DNA of 5,212 nt. Origin: Planctomycetota bacterium (GTDB taxonomy: Bacteria > Planctomycetota > MHYJ01 > JACPRB01). Both the position numbers and the translations under genes were made by a program. The notes beneath the pieces are model-generated. The model ran no database searches and had not been told where the DNA came from. It was given only the letters and a program-made list of their open reading frames with translations. Where the stretch lies: positions 1 through 5,212 of the forward strand of contig JACQFK010000560.1 of assembly GCA_016200125.1 (NCBI GenBank). The letters are read 5' to 3'. Positions 1 through 5,212 of this stretch are shown here, piece by piece (position 1 is the stretch's first letter; each line of letters opens with the position of its first letter).

Positions 1-1
1 C

Positions 2-442
2 CCCTACCAGCCCACGCAGGCCCAGCCCTTCTACCAGCAGTCCTTCGGCGGCGCCGACATCGTCCTCATCGGCGTGGCGCAGACGCGCTTCTACTCCAAC
101 GTCGCGTTCACGGGCAAGGAGACGCTCCTCAACGTCCTCGGCAACTCGAACCTGCCCGAGAACACGGAGTGGAGGCAGATCCGCGTCATCCGGCGCGACT
201 CGAAGGATCCCCTGCGGAAGAGCCGCGTCATCATCTGCGACCTCTGGGACTATTTCGCCAAGGGCGACGTCCGCCAGGACATCCCCCTGGCTCCGGGCGA
301 CGTGGTCTTCGTCCCGATGCGCTGGAGCGCGGACGATCAGTTCTGGGAGGACTGGGGCTACGTCAAGCGCATCATGAGCGACGTGTTCTTCCTGGACTCG
401 TTCCGCGACGGCCTCAAGAAGGGCGGAACGCTCAGGAACTGA
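2..442 (+). CDS. Polysaccharide biosynthesis/export (SLBB-like) protein, C-terminal part; 5' end outside window
   Basis: The reading frame is open from the left edge to the TGA at 440-442, giving 146 visible residues; the true start lies upstream. A GTG at 74 would cut through the domain and is not taken as the start. The visible part begins with a Gln/Pro-rich stretch. It continues into a segment typical of the soluble-ligand-binding beta-grasp repeats of Wza-type outer-membrane export proteins: 'FTGKETLLNVLG', then 'RQIRVIRRDSKDP', then 'GDVRQDIPLAPGDVVFVP'. The last motif, a short strand followed by 'PL.PGDVV.VP', is the most diagnostic. After it comes a tail of about 40 residues rich in aromatic and charged residues. 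Family members sit in the outer membrane or periplasm and pass capsule or exopolysaccharide out of the cell; whether this one is a full Wza-like channel cannot be judged from the fragment. It is the only plus-strand gene and converges on the minus-strand cluster. Confidence 0.75.
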   Translation, partial: PYQPTQAQPFYQQSFGGADIVLIGVAQTRFYSNVAFTGKETLLNVLGNSNLPENTEWRQIRVIRRDSKDPLRKSRVIICDLWDYFAKGDVRQDIPLAPGDVVFVPMRWSADDQFWEDWGYVKRIMSDVFFLDSFRDGLKKGGTLRN

Positions 443-445
443 CGC

Positions 446-1222
446 TCAGGGCTTCGGGAGCAGCTGGCGTGCGACGGCATCCTTCTCGGCCAGCTGCTTG
501 AGCTTCGCGCCCTCCCCTGCCAGCGAGAGCGCGAAGGCCGCGGCCAGCGATCCCTCGCCGGAGACCTTGGCCAGCACGCCCGTCAGCCGGGTCCGCTCGC
601 GGCCGTCGTAGAAGCCGTCCGCCAGCGCCATCCTGTCGACCGCAAGTCCGCCAGCGGCGGCCGCCCTCAGCGCCTTGTCCGCGTTCCGGCCGTCCCCGGT
701 GACCGCGAGCCCCACGGCGAACCAGGCCTGCGCCAGCGGATTCTCGGTGTGTGCGGCGACCGCGGCCCGGAACTGGTCCACGGCGCCCTTGTAGTCGCCC
801 ATCTTGAAGCGGCGGCGCCCTTCCTCGATCTCCCGCGCCGAGGTGTATTCGGGCAGGCGGTCCGCCACGGGGGCGCTGCGCGCCAGCGGGCCGGCCGCGC
901 TGGTCGCCGCATCCACCCGGCCGAACCAGCCGTGCCGGTAGCCTCCGCCGTAGCCGCCGTATCCGTAGCCTCCGTAATAGCCGGAGCTGGGATAGCCGTA
1001 TCCGTATCCGCCCCCGAAGCCCCAGGCCGGGGAGCCTTGGGAGTAGAGATAGCCGTAGCCGGACGTGTAGCCGTAGTTCATGCCGCCGCCGCGAGTCCCG
1101 TAGCCGCCCCAGCCATAGTATCCGCCCACGCCGGACTGGCCGCCGGAGGAGACCACCACCTGCGCGTGGGCGGCGGCCGCCATGAGGACGATGAGGGCGA
1201 CGGAGATGACGGGTTTCTTCAC
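446..1222 (-). CDS. Exported Gly/Tyr-rich protein with C-terminal TPR-like helical region
   Basis: 258 residues. The start is a GTG (1220-1222), supported by a GGAGG Shine-Dalgarno eight bases upstream. Residues 1-20 form a clear Sec signal peptide: 'MKK', a hydrophobic core, and an A-H-A cleavage site. Residues 21-100 are low complexity, with 32 Gly and 17 Tyr among 80 residues by my count, arranged as GYG, GGY and GYY runs with scattered Trp, Phe, Ser and Pro. Residues about 128-190 are helical and resemble one to two tetratricopeptide repeats ('RRRFKMGDYKGAVDQFRAAV', then 'NPLAQAWFAVGLAVTGDG'), followed by Ala/Leu-rich helices to the end. The specific function is not recognised. TPR modules usually mediate protein contacts, and Gly/Tyr-rich segments occur in surface, adhesive or disordered secreted proteins, so a periplasmic or cell-surface scaffold is a reasonable guess. 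It lies 29 bases after the preceding exported-protein gene and is probably co-transcribed with it. Confidence 0.82.
   Translation of the reverse strand: MKKPVISVALIVLMAAAAHAQVVVSSGGQSGVGGYYGWGGYGTRGGGMNYGYTSGYGYLYSQGSPAWGFGGGYGYGYPSSGYYGGYGYGGYGGGYRHGWFGRVDAATSAAGPLARSAPVADRLPEYTSAREIEEGRRRFKMGDYKGAVDQFRAAVAAHTENPLAQAWFAVGLAVTGDGRNADKALRAAAAGGLAVDRMALADGFYDGRERTRLTGVLAKVSGEGSLAAAFALSLAGEGAKLKQLAEKDAVARQLLPKP
923..1144 (-). repeat. Low-complexity DNA encoding the Gly/Tyr-rich segment (residues 27-100)
   Basis: On the + strand this stretch is an irregular series of short units such as 'ccgtagcc', 'ccgtatcc' and 'ccgccgta', the reverse complements of alternating GGN and TAC codons. Units vary in length and wording, so it is not a clean tandem repeat, but simple-sequence character makes slippage and length variation between strains plausible. 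The frame stays open throughout. Confidence 0.6.
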
Positions 1223-1230
1223 GGCCTAAC

Positions 1231-1235
1231 CCTCC
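1231..1235 (-). promoter_or_regulatory. Strong Shine-Dalgarno deciding a GTG start
   Basis: On the minus strand, GGAGG inside a longer purine run (GGGGAGGG) lies eight bases before the GTG at 1222-1220. It supports this non-ATG start and this strand as the coding one. It also suggests that the gene is translated independently of the upstream gene, which ends at 1252. Confidence 0.7.
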
Positions 1236-1251
1236 CCTTCAACGAACCGGA

Positions 1252-1716
1252 TCAGCGCGGCGCGTCGTCCGTCTGCGGCCGCTTCCGTTCGATCCGGAAG
1301 GGCCCCATCCAGACGTCGAGTTTCCGGGGTCCGCCCTGGTAATGATAATAATACACCGATTCCTTGCGGCAGAGGAACGCGGTCTCGTCGACGCGGTAGG
1401 GCTGGTCGAGCAGGTCTTCCTTGAGCCGGTAAATTTCGAATTCGGTCTTGTCCGCCGAGCAGGTGGCGACGCCGGCGACGAAGGTCACCGACAGCGGAAC
1501 CTCCCGGCGCCCCTCGGTCTCCACCTTCTTGTCGAGCTCGCGCCAGATGCGCACGTCGCCGATGAGGGCGGCCTTCATCTGGTGGTAGCCGGGGGCCGCC
1601 GCGAGCTCCTCCGGCGAGATTTCCGCGTGGATGACGGAGTCGGGCGGACGGATGTCGCAGGTGCCGGCGGTCCCGCAGACCGCGCAGGCCGCGACCAGGA
1701 GCAGTCGGGTTCTCAT
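1252..1716 (-). CDS. Small exported protein of unknown function, coupled to purB
   Basis: 154 residues, no family recognised. The N-terminus ('MRTR', then 'LLLVAACAVCG') is a positively charged stretch followed by a hydrophobic one, consistent with a short signal peptide. Cysteines at 11, 14 and 20 make a lipoprotein possible; V8-A9-A10-C11 fits the lipobox pattern, but a ten-residue leader would be unusually short. The mature part has Cys86 and Cys116, which could pair with each other or with Cys20. It contains 'PEELAAAPGYHQMKAAL', a charged helix near 57-70, a beta-like stretch (73-85), a Tyr-rich 'SVYYYHYQGG' at 120-129, and a basic C-terminus. The start codon overlaps the purB stop (ATGA), with GGAAG seven bases upstream, so translation is probably coupled to PurB. 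Nothing in the sequence suggests a role in purine synthesis. The Tyr-rich patch uses AT-ending codons (TAT, TAT, TAT, CAT), unlike the GC-ending usage around it. Confidence 0.75.
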   Translation of the reverse strand: MRTRLLLVAACAVCGTAGTCDIRPPDSVIHAEISPEELAAAPGYHQMKAALIGDVRIWRELDKKVETEGRREVPLSVTFVAGVATCSADKTEFEIYRLKEDLLDQPYRVDETAFLCRKESVYYYHYQGGPRKLDVWMGPFRIERKRPQTDDAPR

Positions 1717-3122
1717 ACTTTCACTTCCGATTTCAGGCCCAGCGCCGTCCGGCGCGGCGACAGCCGGGGCTCGACCTCCTCCGCGAGGAACTCGCGCACC
1801 TGGGACGGCGACCGGCCCACGTACTGCGCGGGCCGCAGGAGCTCCGCAACGCGCCCCTTCACGGCCTTGAACGCCCCGTCATTCCTTAGACGGTCGAGAA
1901 GGTCGCCCTCCTTCGACTCCATCTTATGCCGGCGGATGACTTCGTGCAGCTCCTGCCGGTCGCCCCCCGCCTTCACCGCCTGCATCAGGAGGTTCTCGGA
2001 GGCGATGTCCTGGATCTGCTCGCCGATGTGGCGCGCGATGGCGTCGCGGTTGACGTCCAGCCCCGACGCCACGTCCAGGTAGAGCTGGAGGATCGCGTCG
2101 ACCGCGAGGAAGGCCTCGGGCAGCGCGATCCGCTTGCCCGCCGAGTCGTCGAGCGTCCGCTCGAACCACTGCGAGGCCGCCGTGAAGGCCGCGTTCGTGG
2201 ACAGCGAGAGCACCAGCCGCGCGAGAGACGTGATGCGCTCGCTCTTCATGGGGTTCCGCTTGTAGGCCATCGCGCTGGAGCCGACCTGGTGCTCGCCGAA
2301 GGGCTCGAGGATCTCCTGGAGATGCTGGAGCAGGCGGAGGTCGTTGGCGAACTTGTGGGCCGACTGGGCGACGCCGGAGAGCGTGGCCTGGGCCTGGGCG
2401 TCGATCTTGCGGGAGTAGGTCTGCCCGCTCACCGCGTAGGTGCTGCGGAAGCCCATGGAGCGGGCGACCGTCAGGTCGAGCTTCCTGACCTTCGCCTCGT
2501 CCCCCTCGAAGAGCTCCATGAAGCTGGCCTGGGTCCCGGTGGTCCCCTTCACGCCGAGGAAGCGCAGGGAGCGGCGCCGCTCCGCGATCTCGTCCAGATC
2601 GAAGAGCAGGTCCTGGATCCAGAGGCAGGCCCGCTTCCCCACGGTGGTGAACTGCGCGGGCTGGAAGTGGGTGAAGGCGACGGTCGGCAGCGCCGCGTGC
2701 TTCTTCGCGAACTTCGCGAGCGCGTCCACGACGTTGACGATCTCGCGCTCGATGAGCGCGTAGCCTTCCGCGAGCAGGATGAGATCGGTGTTGTCGACCA
2801 CGTAGGCGCTCGTGGCGCCGAGGTGGATCACGCCCTTGGCCTTCGGGGCGACGTCCTCGTAGGCCTTGATGTGGGCCATGACGTCGTGCCGGGTCTTCTC
2901 CTCGTGCCGGCGGGCGGCGGCGTAGTCGATGTCCTCCGCGTGGCGCCGCATCTCCTCGAGATGCTCCGCGCTGATGCGCTTCAGGCCGAGCTTCTTCTCC
3001 GCCTCCGCCAGCGCGATCCAGAGCCGGCGCCAGGTGCGGAACTTCTTGTCCGGCGAGAAGACGTACAGCATCTCCTTCGAGGAGTAGCGCTCCGCAAAGG
3101 CGCTGGTGTAGACGTTGCTCAT
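1713..3122 (-). CDS. purB: Adenylosuccinate lyase, animal-like subfamily
   Basis: 469 residues, complete. It cleaves fumarate from SAICAR in IMP synthesis and from adenylosuccinate in AMP synthesis; members of the fumarase/aspartase superfamily act as cytosolic homotetramers. Visible motifs: 'FSPDKKFRTWRRLW' near the N-terminus; 'TRHDVMAHI' at 77-85; 'KGVIHLGATSAYVVDNTD' at 96-113; 'FTHFQPAQFTTVGKR' at 150-164, with His152 as the expected catalytic acid; and the superfamily signature 'GSSAMAYKRNP' at 281-291, with loop Ser282/Ser283 and Lys288. Then 'QWFERTLDDSAGKR' at 318-331 and 'QAVKAGGDRQELHE' at 381-394. These segments and the length match remembered human ADSL far better than the shorter B. 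subtilis-type enzymes. Ala286 replaces the Pro commonly found there. The start overlaps the CPBP stop (ATGA), with AAAGGA just upstream; the stop overlaps the next start in the same way. No catalytic residue appears lost. Confidence 0.96.
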   Translation of the reverse strand: MSNVYTSAFAERYSSKEMLYVFSPDKKFRTWRRLWIALAEAEKKLGLKRISAEHLEEMRRHAEDIDYAAARRHEEKTRHDVMAHIKAYEDVAPKAKGVIHLGATSAYVVDNTDLILLAEGYALIEREIVNVVDALAKFAKKHAALPTVAFTHFQPAQFTTVGKRACLWIQDLLFDLDEIAERRRSLRFLGVKGTTGTQASFMELFEGDEAKVRKLDLTVARSMGFRSTYAVSGQTYSRKIDAQAQATLSGVAQSAHKFANDLRLLQHLQEILEPFGEHQVGSSAMAYKRNPMKSERITSLARLVLSLSTNAAFTAASQWFERTLDDSAGKRIALPEAFLAVDAILQLYLDVASGLDVNRDAIARHIGEQIQDIASENLLMQAVKAGGDRQELHEVIRRHKMESKEGDLLDRLRNDGAFKAVKGRVAELLRPAQYVGRSPSQVREFLAEEVEPRLSPRRTALGLKSEVKV

Positions 3123-3781
3123 GCGTCCTTTCCCGTGTCGACGTAGCGGTTCGCGCGGTCCTCGTCCCAGGCGCCGAAGCGCCGCGTGATCCGCCGCAGG
3201 TTGATCAGATTCACCACGACGTGGGCCGCCGCCGGCGCCACGAGCGATTCGGTCCCCTTGGCCAGGTACCCCAATCCCAGCCCGATCGCCCCGGCCACGA
3301 AGGGCCAGGGGAAGAAATTCGGATTGAGCGGCCAGTGGATGACGCCGAAGACGACCGTCGCCGCCCAGATCCCGAACTTCTGCTGGAGGGCGCCGCGGAA
3401 GAGGTACTCCTCGGCGCAGCCCGAAAGGATCGCGATCCAGACGACCTCCCAGGACTTCTGCGCCCCCAGGATCCAGCCGAACTCCGCCTCGAGCCTCCGC
3501 GTCCAGGCGAAGCGGCGGCTGCAGAGGAGTGTCAGGCCGACGATCGCCAGGCCCGCCGCGATACCGATCGCCAGGTCGCGGGGCCAGTGGGCGGGCATCC
3601 AGAGCTCGGTCGAAAGGCCCGGCTTCTGGAAGTAAAGCCAGATCCAGGCCACCGCGGCGGGAAACGCGTAGAAGAAGGCCGCGTAGAACGGCGGCAGGCG
3701 CCGTTCCAGCTGCACTCCCGGATGGAGCGGCGACTCCCGCGTCGGGGTCGCCTCCTTCACTTCAGGTTCCATCGTACTCAT
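3119..3781 (-). CDS. CPBP-family intramembrane glutamic protease homologue
   Basis: 220 residues from the ATG at 3781. A multi-spanning inner-membrane protein of the CPBP (CAAX protease and bacteriocin-processing / Abi) family, the group containing eukaryotic Rce1. The three family motifs are intact: E124-E125-x3-R129 in 'CAEEYLFRG', F145-x3-H149 in 'FGVIHWP', and H187-x3-N191 in 'HVVVNL'. Hydrophobic segments lie at about 32-51, 69-87, 109-122, 138-149, 158-174 and 180-194. The substrate is unknown; bacterial members range from prenyl-protein or peptide processing to immunity and roles with no known substrate. The frame extends upstream to an ATG at 3898, but that extension is Arg/Ser-rich, overlaps phoH and is translated spacer repeat, so it is rejected. 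ATG 3781 or ATG 3772 are the sensible starts; neither has a strong Shine-Dalgarno at normal distance. The stop overlaps the purB start by ATGA. Confidence 0.9.
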   Translation of the reverse strand: MSTMEPEVKEATPTRESPLHPGVQLERRLPPFYAAFFYAFPAAVAWIWLYFQKPGLSTELWMPAHWPRDLAIGIAAGLAIVGLTLLCSRRFAWTRRLEAEFGWILGAQKSWEVVWIAILSGCAEEYLFRGALQQKFGIWAATVVFGVIHWPLNPNFFPWPFVAGAIGLGLGYLAKGTESLVAPAAAHVVVNLINLRRITRRFGAWDEDRANRYVDTGKDA

Positions 3782-3869
3782 TCGCTCTTCGCCATTCGCC
3801 TCCGAGCGCCGACGGCGCGAGGAGGCCCCTCTTCCCGATTTTCGGTTTTCGCTATTCGCTTTTCGTCTT
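3780..3869. repeat. Spacer made of degenerate TTCGC heptamers flanking a hairpin
   Basis: Read on the + strand, heptamers of form nTTCGnn run in register: ATTCGCT at 3780, CTTCGCC at 3787, ATTCGCC at 3794. After the hairpin come a degenerate TCCCGAT at 3833, TTTCGGT at 3840, TTTCGCT at 3847, ATTCGCT at 3854 and TTTCGTC at 3861. The blocks fill almost the whole phoH/CPBP spacer and stop at both gene boundaries. No coding potential is credible. It looks like a dispersed intergenic repeat or decayed short tandem array; the function is unknown. Confidence 0.65.
3798..3826 (-). promoter_or_regulatory. GC-rich hairpin in the CPBP leader that buries GGAGG
   Basis: Six base pairs (3798-3803 with 3821-3826), a symmetric 2x2 internal mismatch (3804-3805 with 3819-3820), five base pairs (3806-3810 with 3814-3818) and a three-base loop. 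In the minus-strand transcript the 3' arm holds GGAGG (3803-3799), the best Shine-Dalgarno match before the CPBP gene, 17 bases from the ATG at 3781. No T-run follows on either strand, so it is not a standard intrinsic terminator. A regulatory role is possible but unproven; it may simply be part of the repeat element. Confidence 0.5.
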
Positions 3870-4796
3870 CTACCGCCGCCTCTGGTGCTCGTAGGCATCC
3901 ACGATCTTCTGCACCAGCGGGTGGCGGACGATGTCGGCCTTGGAAAGATACGAGAAGGCGGTCCCGGGAACGCCCGTGAGCGGCTCCTTCACCTCGACCA
4001 GGCCGCTCGGCTTGCCGGGCGTCAGGTCGATCTGGGTGATGTCGCCCGTCACGACGATCTTCGAGCTGCGGCCCATCCGCGTCAGGAACATCTTCATCTG
4101 CTCGCTGGTGGTGTTCTGCGCCTCGTCGAGGATGATGAAGGCCTCGTCCAGCGTGCGGCCGCGCATGTAGGCGAGCGGGCAGATCTCGACGACGTCGGAG
4201 GTGATGAGCCGCTGCAGCTGGCCGAACTCAAGGAAGGTGTTGAGCGAGTCGTAGATCGGGCGGAGGTAGGGATTGACCTTCGCCTGGATGTCGCCGGGAA
4301 GGAAGCCGAGGCGCTCGCCGGCCTCGACGGCGGGGCGGACGAGCACGATGCGGCGGATGCGGCCGGCCTTCAGGTGCTCGACCGCCTTCGAGACGGCGAG
4401 GAAGGTCTTGCCGGTGCCGGCGGGCCCGATCGCGAAGACGATGTCGTTCTGGTTGATGTCCTCCAGGTACTTCAGCTGGCCCTCGGACTTGGCGCCCACC
4501 TCGATGCCGGAGCGGAAGATGGAGCCGGGCATGGTGCGCTCGCCGCCGCGCGACGGCCTCACGACCTCAAAGAGCGAATGGACGTCCTCGACGGTGGGCG
4601 CCGAGATCTCCTTGAGGCGGAGGAAGGCGGCGACGGCCTTGTCGACGGCGGCGCGGCTGCCGCGGATGTTGATGTCGCCGTTGCGCACGGTGACGTCGAC
4701 GCCGGTGGCCTTCTTGATCTCCTTGAGATTGCGGTCGTAGGTCCCGAACAGCTTCGTCAGTTCCTCGCGTCCGTCGACCGGGATGGATCGCTCCAT
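3870..4796 (-). CDS. phoH: PhoH-family ATPase (PhoH/YbeZ type)
   Basis: 308 residues, complete and of normal length for the family (about 310-350). Residues 1-65 form a KH-like N-terminal region ('LFGTYDRNLKEIKKATGVDV', then 'INIRGSRAAVDKAV'), a putative RNA-binding part. Residues about 100-305 are the P-loop ATPase domain: Walker A GPAGTGKT at 124-131; 'VLVRPAVEAGERLGFLPGD' at 151-169; Walker B 'FIILDEAQN' at 220-228 with D224-E225; sensor-type 'VVTGDITQIDL' at 248-258; and C-terminal 'DIVRHPLVQKIVDAYE'. PhoH/YbeZ proteins are cytosolic ATPases associated with RNA processing and ribosome maturation, typically partnered with the endonuclease YbeY. The cdsA stop (TAA) directly abuts this ATG, and AAAGGGAG sits four bases upstream, so the genes are very probably co-transcribed. 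The gene after phoH is not ybeY, which is the usual neighbour. Confidence 0.95.
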   Translation of the reverse strand: MERSIPVDGREELTKLFGTYDRNLKEIKKATGVDVTVRNGDINIRGSRAAVDKAVAAFLRLKEISAPTVEDVHSLFEVVRPSRGGERTMPGSIFRSGIEVGAKSEGQLKYLEDINQNDIVFAIGPAGTGKTFLAVSKAVEHLKAGRIRRIVLVRPAVEAGERLGFLPGDIQAKVNPYLRPIYDSLNTFLEFGQLQRLITSDVVEICPLAYMRGRTLDEAFIILDEAQNTTSEQMKMFLTRMGRSSKIVVTGDITQIDLTPGKPSGLVEVKEPLTGVPGTAFSYLSKADIVRHPLVQKIVDAYEHQRRR

Positions 4797-5212
4797 TTAG
4801 CTCCCTTTGAAGATTCTGAGCAGAAGGACCGTTCCCAAGCCCGCGACCGGCCCTTCCAGCAGGAAGCTGTCGACCATGTCGAGCATGCCGCCGAATTCGG
4901 GGAGGAGCCGGCCGGAATCCTTCACTCCGGCCCAGCGCTTGAGGGCGGACTTGACCAGGTCACCCACTTGTCCCGCTATTGTAACGAGCAGGCAGAAGAA
5001 GAGCAATGCGGCGACCGGGACTCCCGCGTAGGCCGCCTTGAGGGGCGTCGTCAGGATCACCGCCAGCCCGGCTCCGGTCCCGACGATCCCGCCGGCGATC
5101 CCTCCTTCCCAGGTCTTGTTGGGACTGACGACCGGCGCCATCTTGTGCTTTCCCATCGACTTGCCAGCCACGAAGGCCGCCATGTCCGAGCCCTTCCCGG
5201 CGGCGAGGAGGA
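4797..5212 (-). CDS. cdsA: Phosphatidate cytidylyltransferase, C-terminal half; 5' end outside window
   Basis: The frame is open to the right edge; 137 residues are visible, about half of a typical CdsA (about 270-285). The ATG at 5183 is internal, since family sequence ('AGKGSD') continues before it. The enzyme makes CDP-diacylglycerol from CTP and phosphatidic acid in the inner membrane, the branch point of phospholipid synthesis. Visible features: 'GKSMGKHKMAP', 'SPNKTWEG', three hydrophobic segments, and the CdsA signature region at 4869-4949 ('SALKRWAGVKDSG', then 'LPEFGGMLDMVDS'). In that signature the usual His of HGG is Phe and the Arg of the D-R-x-D motif is Met, while both Asp expected to bind metal are kept. 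Such divergence is probably lineage-specific and compatible with activity. The stop TAA abuts the phoH start. Confidence 0.93.
   Translation of the reverse strand, partial: LLAAGKGSDMAAFVAGKSMGKHKMAPVVSPNKTWEGGIAGGIVGTGAGLAVILTTPLKAAYAGVPVAALLFFCLLVTIAGQVGDLVKSALKRWAGVKDSGRLLPEFGGMLDMVDSFLLEGPVAGLGTVLLLRIFKGS

Noticed and set aside
74..76. GTG as start of the polysaccharide-export gene
   Set aside because: The frame is open and sensible upstream to the window edge, and the GTG falls at the beginning of the beta-grasp-like segment, so it is internal.
459..498. Inverted repeat as an intrinsic terminator
   Set aside because: The loop is 20 bases, no T-run follows on either strand, and the arms encode Gln-Leu codons of the minus-strand gene, which can explain the similarity.
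749..1342. Plus-strand open frame antisense to the Gly/Tyr-rich gene
   Set aside because: The minus-strand frame has a signal peptide, strong Shine-Dalgarno and TPR-like region; the antisense product is Ala/Val low complexity from the same repeats.
1926..3146. Long plus-strand open frame (406 codons) antisense to purB
   Set aside because: Product is Arg/Leu/Gly/Val-rich with no domain, and it mirrors a clear purB. It is a shadow frame caused by GC-rich third codon positions.
3782..3869. Promoter for CPBP-purB in the spacer
   Set aside because: The region is locally AT-richer, but I see no convincing paired -35/-10 elements, and the repeat pattern explains the composition.
3782..3898. N-terminal extension of the CPBP protein from the ATG at 3898
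   Set aside because: It would overlap phoH by 29 bases and translate the heptamer/hairpin spacer into an Arg/Ser-rich stretch unlike CPBP proteins.
3221..3979. Plus-strand open frame across CPBP and the end of phoH
   Set aside because: It runs antisense through two recognised genes and the repeat spacer; composition is Arg/Pro-rich with no motif.

Overview
The window is GC-rich bacterial DNA with tightly packed genes and looks mostly like ordinary chromosomal housekeeping content. No rRNA, tRNA, CRISPR array, insertion sequence or phage gene is visible. The lineage cannot be fixed from the sequence. The adenylosuccinate lyase is of the type best known from animals and also found in some bacterial phyla, and the CdsA signature is divergent. 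Together with a polysaccharide-export protein and a Gly/Tyr-rich secreted protein, this hints at an environmental Gram-negative lineage outside the well-studied Proteobacteria and Firmicutes. That is inference only.

Layout: the left edge (2-442, + strand) is the C-terminal part of a polysaccharide biosynthesis/export (SLBB-like) protein. It converges, with three bases between stop codons, on a run of six minus-strand genes filling the rest of the window. In transcription order, right to left, these are: the C-terminal half of cdsA (phospholipid synthesis, membrane); phoH (cytosolic ATPase linked to RNA metabolism); a CPBP-family intramembrane protease homologue; purB (adenylosuccinate lyase); a small unrecognised exported protein; and an exported protein with a long Gly/Tyr-rich segment and a TPR-like helical part.

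The spacing suggests one operon or two overlapping transcription units. cdsA stop and phoH start abut with no gap, CPBP/purB and purB/small exported protein overlap by ATGA, and the last gene follows after 29 bases with its own strong ribosome-binding site. The only sizeable gap is the 88-base phoH/CPBP spacer. It is not ordinary spacer: two blocks of degenerate heptamers (consensus wTTCGCy on the + strand) flank a GC-rich hairpin that, in the minus-strand transcript, buries the best Shine-Dalgarno-like sequence ahead of the CPBP gene. This is the most unusual non-coding structure in the window.

The genes do not form one obvious pathway. I found no convincing new multi-gene system. The points worth a second look are the spacer repeat/hairpin, the Gly/Tyr-rich secreted protein, the unrecognised protein translationally coupled to purB, the subfamily of PurB, and the non-canonical residues of CdsA.
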